From Aphanomyces cochlioides (Eukaryota; Oomycota; Saprolegniomycetes; Saprolegniales; Verrucalvaceae), in contig JAHQRK010000002.1 in NCBI GenBank assembly GCA_019828595.1, positions 1,612,001 to 1,676,000 on the forward strand: 64,000 bases of DNA. The letters run 5' to 3'. The translations under genes and the position numbers were made by a program. The notes beneath the pieces are model-generated. The model was not told the DNA's origin, ran no database searches, and saw only the letters and a program-made list of their open reading frames with translations. Shown here piece after piece: positions 55,802 through 64,000 of this stretch (the stretch's first letter is position 1; each line of letters starts with the position of its first letter).

Positions 55802-56436
55802 TCAATTAAAATAAATCGGATGGATGTTCCTAAACGATATCTTGGTCGAGCATAGAGGGCACTTTTTCTGCACTCGGAGTGCTTCAATGATACAACATCG
55901 ACAATAAATATGGCCACACGTCGTTGCTGTCGGCACTTTGACTTTCTCGAGGCAGATAGAGCAGTCCAATCGAATACCACAGTCTTCCTTTGGTTCCGAC
56001 GCTGCTCGAGCTGCTGCTGCGGCGGCGGCGGGACACTCTACGGTCCGCGTGCAGTTAAATGAACCTTCTTGTTCTATCTCGACTTCCTTGGCGTCCGATT
56101 TGGCGGCACAAAGCTGGGCTATCAAATCACGCTCGAAAGCATCCAGATCTTCATAGTCATTGTACAAGTAGAGATCACATGCCAAGGACGTGTCCATGCA
56201 AATCTCGACGGCCTGGGACATCTTTCTCAATCCTGTAGCTGCCACACGGTGAACTCTGTTGGCGGCAGCTCTAGCCAAAGATGATGTGACTTCATTCCAT
56301 GTCCATCCAGAGACATTCGTGCAGTGCTTTGCGTAATCAACATCTAAATTAGAGGAGAGTCATTTTGGAAAAGAGATTTCATACAAATATCTTGATTAAA
56401 AAGAGCGCTCATTCTCAATTTCTCCAACTCGACCAT
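55802..56436 (-). CDS. RING-finger protein (probable E3 ubiquitin ligase)
   Basis: Two exons on the minus strand (56436-56385 and 56343-55802, intron 41 nt) give 197 aa. The N-terminal half has a SANT-like stretch (DYAKHCTNVSGWTWNEV) and helices; a poly-Ala run (~8 Ala) precedes the RING. The C3HC4 RING is complete near residues 148-190: CSICLEK, CGHIYCRCC and KKCPLCSTKI. Such a domain recruits E2 enzymes; the target is unknown. It is convergent with the gamma-tubulin component, 11 bp between stops. Confidence 0.78.
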
Positions 56437-56512
56437 ATTTTTAATAAATTTTCTGAGCATTAATATTGAAATATAAATAAAATATTTAATTGAAGAAGTA
56501 CTCTCCCGAAGG

Positions 56513-56836
56513 TTATTCCGATCGAGAAAGAAACAACTTCCATTGCCAATTGTTTTGCATTTCACAACTCTCAAATGCCATCACAGATGGCACGTCCACG
56601 ACGAAGGATAGCCGCTCGAAGCGGTCTGTGGGGTTGGCTTTGGACTGAAAGTAATGCTTGGAACCATGTGAAAAAGTCATGGTACGTACGCTGTCGTTGT
56701 AGCAGGGACGTTGGAGATATCCCACTTGATTCAAATGTCCTTGAACTGTGGTCCTAGTCAACCCAATCGACGATTTGAAGGCGCGATGAAGCGTCAAGTA
56801 GTTTAAAGATGCTAAAGCTGTGAGCTCTTGCAGCTC
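56513..56836 (-). pseudogene. Decayed transposase fragment (helix-turn-helix end, Tc1/mariner-like)
   Basis: About 108 codons on the minus strand without a start ATG. The first part, LTALASLNYLTLHRAFKSS then IGLTRTTVQGHLNQVGYLQR, has the layout of the N-terminal helix-turn-helix of Tc1/mariner-type transposases. No DDE region, terminal inverted repeats or target duplication is visible. It lies in the spacer between the RING and AK9-like genes. The call rests on motif style only. Confidence 0.4.
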
Positions 56837-56932
56837 AGCCCAAGACGGTTAATGCAATGAGGATTGATATCTGAGTTGACTGCCAGTTACACTTGTGAAA
56901 CCGACAACAGTTCAAGTACAATCGCCGTTGCG

Positions 56933-59900
56933 ATGCGACGACTCTTCGTCGGGAAGCGTCTCGAGGCCAAATTCACTGAAGTTAGCGATGCCAACTATGT
57001 CCAGTACAGCTTTCAACGACGAGAAGCTCTCAAAACTGACGAGGCACTCCTGGCTCATACGCATTTCCTATGGCATGTTGCGGAGAAAGACACGGATGGT
57101 CGACTCGACGAGGTGACAATTCTCCATGAGCATAAACCACACGGCGTTGTAGACATCCTACTTGGAGCTCTTTCAGCGCATTGCATACGTCATTGTGACC
57201 AACAGCACCATTGCTTCGGCCCGTAACCTCGCCCAAGTAAGCTTGTCAATGCTTTGGGAAACTTACGTGATCTGCAGCGCGACTGGGAATACGACGCACG
57301 AGGACGGAGGTATTTGCTCTACTCGGACTTTGTCGATGCTCTCTTTGAACTGTGCGACCTCTTCTGCCCCTTCACTGACTCCCATGAGGTGCGAAAGAGC
57401 TCCAGTTTCATTGCTGTAAATGTCGTAGTACTGCGTCTTCTTGATGGACTTGAGGCGAGCCATCACGACACCTCAGATCGACGACACAATTCTCCAAATG
57501 ACGCCGACGGAGCTCCATAGCATGGCGAAAGATTGCATGCCGCATCGATGGCGTCCTCTGCCCGGTACAAGCGATAAATCTTTGTCATGTTGGCTTGATC
57601 CAACTCGTAGAGCTGAAAAAGTTGTCTGTGAAGGCCATGGATGCCTCGCCAAGCGAAGCACTGCGGATATATCGCAATGGTGACTGGATCACCGGCTTGG
57701 AGTTCACTTTTGACGCTGAGAAACTCTCGTTCAAGGCTGGCTTGTGCGCCATGCACGAAGCTGTCTTCGGCACATTCTCGCAGAAACTACATGCAACAGC
57801 AAAAGGCCAAATGGAATCGGAATATCGACTGTACCAAGCCCAGCTTCCCCTGCCGTCTCGGCAGATACGCGAGCCTGTCATGGTCACAGCACTTCCACCA
57901 GCCAAACCTGCCGCCAGTGCATCATGCGTTCCGTACATGACTGACCACCTTCGCAAAGAAGCATGGGACCCTGAAGTGGCGAATCTGCTGCAGAATTTAA
58001 GCCCCAGACCTGGTATTTGCGTCGTAGGACCTCCTCGCTGCGGGAAAACTCGCCTTGCAAAAGCACTCGCCACGGAACTTGGCGTCGCGTATTTTTCAAT
58101 CTCATCCGTCTTGGAGCATATTGCAAAGACAGTGTTACCCCCCAGCGATTCCCCAACGCCAGCAGGAGTTGCGGCAGCTCTCAAGGCAGGTCGAGCTATT
58201 CCTCGACCTGAAGCAATTTCAGCACTGCTGTATTACATTGGCGATTCCATTCACGGTGACACTGTCGCAGTCGATGCTAGAAAACTCAAATGCGCTTTGT
58301 AGGAGCTCAAGGTTTTATCCTCGATGATGTCTATCCACATGATGCATGGGGCAGCGATGCGTTCATAGACGTAAGAACGATCAACTCCTTCTTGAATCGG
58401 TTGACCACTTGGCGTAGATGCATTTCACACATTTGATCTGTCTCCATGGAACACACGCCAACGCAATGGAGCATGTGGCATCGCTTTCGTTGTGTCCAAA
58501 GCGGCGCGAGTTGTTTTCAGTCCGAGATCTCGCTCAAGGCATGGACGGATATGCCGACTTCTTCATTGAGATTCAACCTGAAATTTCTGCTCCAGAAGAA
58601 GTTCAAGAGATTGACACTGCTCGAGAAAGCGCTGCCGATGGTGATGATGAAACACCCAGAGCGGAGGAAGCAGAGGCTCCAGAAGGCGAAGACAGTCCGC
58701 CACCAGAAGTGACGCAAGACGCTGATGCTCCTTTTCGCGTCCCGCTACCGTCGCTGGTGGAGAAATAGCCCGATCATATAGTTGCTGATTCAGCATTGTA
58801 GGACCAATTCCGTCGCCATGCTGTAGTCCTTCCTGGCCGCACGTTGAGCGTTCGTGACTCTTGCCTCGAGCGTTTTGACACTGCGTTCGCTGACTTTGAG
58901 AAGCAGTTGGCCAAAACAACATCCGCAGCGTCACCAGAGTTGCAAATTGTGCGGATTGTCTTTCATCAGGCGGCGCTTGGAATTCTTCAAGTCGCGCTGC
59001 AAGCCATTGCTGGCGTACTGGATTCTGCTCTCTGTTGGTTTTATCGCTCGACTGTAGGCTCAACCTCCGATCTCAAGACTTCCACCATCGCTGTCAGCCT
59101 TCCATGTCGCTCTGCCGCCTGAAATCGCATCGTTGTCTCGTGGCGAACAAATCCGATGGCTTCTTTTTGGCGACTGGTCAGCGCTCGTTCAGGACAATGG
59201 TCCTCTCGCTGCATTTAAATCCTTTGTGCCACTGACAGAACCTCGCAAGCTGAGCGTCTTTCGCAGCATTTGTCCTGTCGAACGCAACGGAAAGACAGGA
59301 CAGCCGGCGTTTGCCGCTTTGTTTTCAGGCCGCGTACATCGTTAAATTTCCTTGCAAAGTGCTCACGCGTTCTTTTTTTGTAGATCTATTTGATGGCATC
59401 CGATCAAGCTCTTCGTGATTTCGTGAAACAACCACAGCGTTTCCTCGAAGCAGTTGTGACACCAGCTAAAAAGCTCAATTTGTCAGACGTATCGACGCCG
59501 CTGCCACAAAAGCTATGGGTCGTGTCGACTCAGCTGAAATGGCCAGCGATCGCAGCTCCATCAGTCAAAACAATCGCCGACGAGGTAGCGAAATTATTCC
59601 GCATTGCAACTTCAGTGGAGCCTTTCGATCTCCTGACGCCGTCCATTTCAAATCCAGAGTATGAGGAAATACTTCGCGGTGGACACAGCATTTCCCTCGA
59701 CCGCCTCGCCAAAGATTTAGTCCAAATGACTTCTTCCAAGGATAGTTGGGTCCTCCACGGCGTGCCAGTGACGGAAACGACGTGGACTTCCATGAAAGAG
59801 CAAGGACTCTTGCCACAAATGCTCGTGGTATTGGATTTGCCGCCACCTGCCGTCGACGATAATATTCCCGGAGCGAAAGACTTCAGCACAAAGTTGCAAT

Positions 59901-62876
59901 CTCTACTGACGCTTGTGGGAACCGACGCCGGCATTTCCATTACAAAATGTGCAGTCGATCCACTGGCAAGTGCTGACGAGGTGGCGATTTCGATTCGAAG
60001 ACAGATTGATCCAGCATATTCAAATCAAATTGACGGCCTTGACGAAGGCCTCATCGCCGGCACGGCTCCGCTGTCGCCCATTGAAGAGGAAGCTCGCAAC
60101 GTGAACGGCGCTTGTGGCTCTTTCTGTCCCGTGACGTTTGCAACAGCAAAAATGTGGCGCCTCGTGCCTGGGAAACCCGAATGGACTAGTTTTGTCGACC
60201 AGAAGCGGTATGTCTTCGCAGGAGCGGCTGAAAAAGCGGCATTTGATCGAAATCCACGACGATATATCCCGTCAGGAGCGTTGACAACCTTTCGACCGCT
60301 GATTCTGTTGCTGGGGCCGTCCAATTCTGGACGTCGGTCAGTCGTAAGCTTCGCTTCTTTAAATTTCTCAAGAAATGACAACGGTATTGTAGGCTCTTGC
60401 CTTGGAGGAAGCTCTTGGCGCTTCGTCCTTGCCATTCACCGCCATCCAGGAAGAATTTGATCGTCTTGTCGCCTTGGAATCGTACCGACTCGATGGCAAT
60501 GAGATTGACGACGCCACCAAAGTCCAGCTCTACATTGGCTGCATGGAGCGTGCCTTGAGCAATGTAGATCCAACAGGCTCCGCGCCGTTTGTTCTTCCTG
60601 GCTTTGGCTTTGCAGCGTCGCGGATTCCATCCGTGGAACTCGTCAGGCACTGCATCGATCGTAAGTGGCTGCCGTTTGTCGTCGTTCCGCTCAAACTCGA
60701 CGAAGCCACAGCAGTCAAACGTGCCATGAAAGATTGGATCTACCGTCCACCCAAGCCTGAGACTGACGACGAAGATGGCAATACCCAAGACAACGAGCAG
60801 ACGAAAGAAGACCCCAAGGAGAAGAAATCGCGACTTGCCGCGGAGGAAGCGACAGCACGTGAGCAAGAGGTTGAACGAGTAACGGAACTCGTCACAGCAG
60901 AACTTGAAGCGTGGACGGCCACGCTTGAGCTCTGGACGGAGCAAGGCGCTCAAATTTCGGCGGTCGTCGATGCCACTCGCGGCCCACAGCGCGTGATCAA
61001 AGATGTCATGAAGGCAATACACAAGAGCGGCATCTACAAGCAGCGGAATTTTTTCTGCGAGGTGCAAAAAGTTCCTCTCAGTCGCATGGAAGCCCTCGTC
61101 GCCGCTGGATTTTGGACGATGGGGCATCATGGTCCACACTGTCCAGTTGTTCAGACGTCTCCTGGACTTCCAGACGCGCAATTCTGTGTAGAGTACCGCG
61201 GGCGCGCTTACTTTCCAAGCAATCTTGACGCCTTCGTGGCGACGCCATGGGCTTTTGCCAGTGCGCCAACTCGACCGAGTCCTCCCGTGGTTTCTTGCGC
61301 CATAATCGGCGCGCCACGGAGCGGCAAGACCAAAGCAGCTACTGGCATTTGCGGGGCGTTTGGATGGATTTACATCTCGCCGTGGCTGGCAATTCAGTGG
61401 GTTCTTGCATGTCAGCGCGGCACGACGCTTTGGAATCAAGTCCAAGGCGTTCAAGACGCATCACAAGTTCCAGACGGAGTCTTACTCGATTGCATCGTCG
61501 CCCGCATTCGATCGTTCGAGTGCCAACAGCGTGGATGGATTCTTGATGGATTTCCAACGACTTGGGATCAATTTCAAGCGTTGCAATCAACGCGAGACCG
61601 AAGTATTCTCCCTTCGCTCGTCGTCTGCTTGGACAGTCCGTTGTCGACATTGATGACATATTTTAAACAAGACGAGGAAGCGCTTCTTCCTGGTCTTCTC
61701 GATCGCATGCAGCGCTGGCTCACTGAGCGGACTCCGCTGATTGTGTCGCTCATTCAAACTTATGGCATGGGCTACGTCAAGCTCGTCGACACAACTTTAA
61801 AATCCGAGTGGAAAGTCATGGCTGAGGTACAATCGTTGCTCCGTCAAGTTGTCGACGCCCATGCTACGTACGTTCTTCTTCTCTTTGACAGTCTTGAGGC
61901 TAAAGAATGCGTTAGATACTTTCAATCGCTCGCATCGAACCGCGCTGCGCCTGCAAGCGGCATTCGTTTGAGCCATTCGGAGCTGCAAATGCACCCAGTC
62001 CTGACGACACATTGCCCAGTGGCTTTGAACCACCACCAGCATTTGAGTCAATCGCAAGCGCTTGATCGCTACCTTCTTGCTGAGTACCAACAGTTCTCGT
62101 ACTGGCTTGCAACGCCTCAAAATCTCGCGGCATTCTTGGCCAACCCATCTGCGGTCATGGAGTCGATTAAACTGCCGCTTCCAATTGTGCGGGATGTCGG
62201 CATGGGGACGCAGCTCTGCCATGGCATGGATCTCCACGTTGCATTCCAAGGCTATTGTCCAGTCACGTTCAAAGAAGGCAAGGGAAAGCACGATTGGAGT
62301 GCAATTCGCAAAGGCAACAAGTATATTCTCGCCGCAATTGACCAGGCAATTTACTGCTTCGTGAACCACGCCGCGAAACGCCGCTTCCTCTTGGATCCCA
62401 AAGCGTACACTTCTCTTGAGCTTCCAGTCAAATTGCCACCGCTCGTGGACGACTTGCAGTCTCGACTGACGTTGACGACTCCTGGCAAATTGGAGCAAGC
62501 GTTGTCGCGCGCGACGGAAGAAGCGCTTCTTGCACTTGGCACAGAGCGACCCAAGTACCCACTCATTGATGCAAAAGCATCCGCCGTCATGTTTATCGCT
62601 CTGTACTTGAAAACCAAGAAGCGGTTCTCCAACCAGTCGCTCAGTCGGGACCAAGTTGACAAGTTGTTCAACACCTTCGTGCAAGACTGCCACCTCGGTC
62701 AAGATATCAAGGAACTCGCGACGCCCGTCGGGTCTGCAGTCAAAGGAGTTCGCAGCATGCGGGAAAAGGGCGACGCGACGTCCGATCTACCAGCAAAGAC
62801 GGCGCGCTTTGACGCGATCGTCGCTTCGTCCGTGGCGATCTTTCGGTCCTTTGCCACCGATGCCCTTCAAAAATAA
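56933..62876 (+). CDS. AK9: AK9-like multi-domain adenylate kinase (flagellar)
   Basis: Eleven exons: 56933-57112, 57153-57236, 57278-57388, 57429-57564, 57611-58255, 58303-58370, 58418-58756, 58802-59014, 59058-59333, 59384-60343, 60393-62876; 1831 aa (human AK9 is similar). An EF-hand-like stretch (DTDGRLDETSYLELF) is near residue 55. Three adenylate-kinase-like P-loops follow: GPPRCGKT (~310), GPSNSGRRS (~995, Lys lost) and GAPRSGKT (~1310), the last with RGWILDGFPTT. Each segment is linked to a YHS-like module beginning CPV (ICPVERNGK ~662, FCPVTF ~929, YCPVTFKEG ~1625). AK9 and the Chlamydomonas central-pair protein CPC1 share this style and supply nucleotides in the flagellum. The middle kinase is probably inactive. 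Confidence 0.82.
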
Positions 62877-63046
62877 AATGTATTCTTGGAGGTCCTGTAA
62901 TAGTTAATTTCAATTATTATTGGTAGAAAGCATTATTTTAGGCCAATTAAAATTAAAAACATTATAATATTTAATATTTTAAACGAATTATAATTGAATA
63001 TTTTTAATAATTTTAGCCAATTAGAGTCAGAAATCTATTATTTGTC
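62877..63046. promoter_or_regulatory. AT-rich spacer with CCAAT/ATTGG boxes
   Basis: A 170-bp AT-rich spacer with ATTGG near 62919 and CCAAT near 62943 and 63017, the last ~25 bp before the ATG of the hydrolase. Confidence 0.35.
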
Positions 63047-63915
63047 ATGTTGATCACCGAGTCCACAACGGATGTGCCGACGGCCACAACGCCGATGCGC
63101 TTGCATTGGTTTACGCCGACGCTTTTGGCTGACCCTGCGAATGTGAACACAAAGCTCAGCGCCGTGCTTGTCTTCACCGAAATTTACCAAGTGACTGGAC
63201 CTGTGGCGCGATTCTGCCGTCAAATTGCAGCTCAGGGTTTCCTCGTCGCCAGTTGCGAGTCCTACCACAACTTCTTGTCACCTGGAACTGTGTTGGCGTA
63301 CGATGTGCCTGGTACAGACTTGGGAAACCAGCTTAAGAAAGACAAGCGACTCTCGTCGTACGATGACGATGCTACTGCAGCAATTTCAGCTCTTTTGACT
63401 CATCCTAACTCAAATGGACGTGTGGGCGTGACTGGCATGTGCCTCGGTGGCCATTTGGCCTTCCGTGCGGCTATGGATCCACGCGTGGCTGCTGCCGTTT
63501 GCTACTTCGGTACTGATATCCACTCGGAGACGTTGGGAGCCAAGCCACGAGAGGATGGTGAAATTGATTCCCTCGACCGCTGTGACGACATCAAGGGCGA
63601 AGTGCTCATGATTTTTGGCACAAAGGATCCCCATGTGCCTCGTCAAGGACGTCAGCGCATTTACCAGTCGCTCGCTGATGCCGGAGTCGACTTCACGTGG
63701 ATGGAGCTCAAAGCTCACCATGCCTTCATTCGTGATGAGTTGAGCAAAGGTACAACATCGTGGATTTCATCATAGATCATGCTGGTTTACTAGGTCGCTA
63801 TGATCCTGCTGTCGCTAAGATCTGCTTCGATGCGCTCGTCGAGCTCTTCCACCGACGCCTCTCGCTCAATTTGGTCGATTCCAACCCCAAGAACCCCAAG
63901 GATCTCATCTGTTGA
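63047..63915 (+). CDS. Dienelactone hydrolase family protein
   Basis: Two exons (63047-63749 and 63794-63915, intron 44 nt) give 274 aa. The alpha/beta-hydrolase nucleophile is cysteine in GMCLGGHLAF, as in dienelactone hydrolase. The acid is in FGTKDPHVP and the histidine in ELKAHHAFIRDE, completing a Cys-Asp-His triad. GFLVASCESYHNF and FTEIYQVTGPVARFCRQIA also fit the family. Bacterial members open dienelactones from chloroaromatics; eukaryotic members are mostly of unknown substrate. The stop is at 63913-63915. Confidence 0.88.
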
Positions 63916-64000
63916 AAGCCGCCATAGTTGCTCCTGTCTGGCTGCTGTGACTCATTCATGGGCACGCACGACTCTGTAGCTTGTTGAGCTGCTGTGCTCT

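Noticed and set aside
60186..62702. Long open frames (up to ~420 codons) antisense to the AK9-like gene
   Set aside because: They mirror a long, GC-richer coding exon in another frame, show no homology, and the plus strand carries clear kinase motifs.
1..64000. tRNA, rRNA, CRISPR arrays, riboswitches or bacterial operon signals
   Set aside because: None was seen by eye; genes have spliceosomal introns and eukaryotic families, so bacterial features are not expected.

Overview
The window is nuclear DNA of a flagellated eukaryote, most likely an oomycete (water mould) of the Saprolegnia/Aphanomyces/Achlya type. The evidence is dense gene packing, very short introns (mostly 36-52 nt, GT..AG), stand-alone FYVE-domain proteins, and many flagellar or centrosomal genes (CFAP53, CEP78, a gamma-tubulin complex component, an AK9-like adenylate kinase, an LRR/Sfi1-repeat protein). 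The lineage is inferred from protein style and gene structure; no marker phylogeny could be run. Exon joins were worked out by hand from splice signals, phase and homology. Unless noted, the summed exons of each model are an exact multiple of three.

1-8.9 kb: end of a UVRAG/Vps38/Atg14-like gene, a large LRR + Sfi1-repeat + coiled-coil gene (minus), Derlin (plus), a lysine-methyltransferase-like gene (minus) and RNA polymerase subunit RPB3 (plus). 9-20.7 kb: a SANT/Myb-like gene (minus), a 12-exon coiled-coil gene, a small membrane protein, an insulin-degrading-enzyme-like M16 protease with an apparent frameshift, and an RCC1-repeat gene with a 27-nt micro-exon. 21-31 kb: a UBL membrane protein (Herp-like), CFAP53, DDRGK1/UFBP1, glycine C-acetyltransferase, complex I LYR subunit NDUFA6 and a FYVE-GAF protein. 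31-33 kb is a gene-poor 1.9-kb spacer.

33-44.5 kb: SMC3, an alpha/beta hydrolase with a helical (TPR-like) tail, a cysteine-repeat type I membrane protein, an MKP1-like phosphatase-gelsolin protein, and a fusion of an EST1/SMG7-type NMD domain to a Zc3h12a-like NYN ribonuclease. 44.7-56.4 kb: CEP78 (minus), an unknown 155-aa protein, a second FYVE protein, a 25-exon gamma-tubulin complex component with an internal array of about nine PGG repeats, and a RING-finger gene. 56.5-64 kb: a decayed transposase fragment, an 11-exon AK9-like kinase and a dienelactone hydrolase.

Functional themes are microtubule organisation and the flagellum (at least five genes), ER protein quality control and membrane traffic (Derlin, Herp-like, DDRGK1, UVRAG, FYVE proteins) and RNA decay (EST1-NYN). 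A palindrome, TATCCGGATA, recurs in several 5' spacers, often next to centrosomal or coiled-coil genes, and is a candidate shared promoter element.
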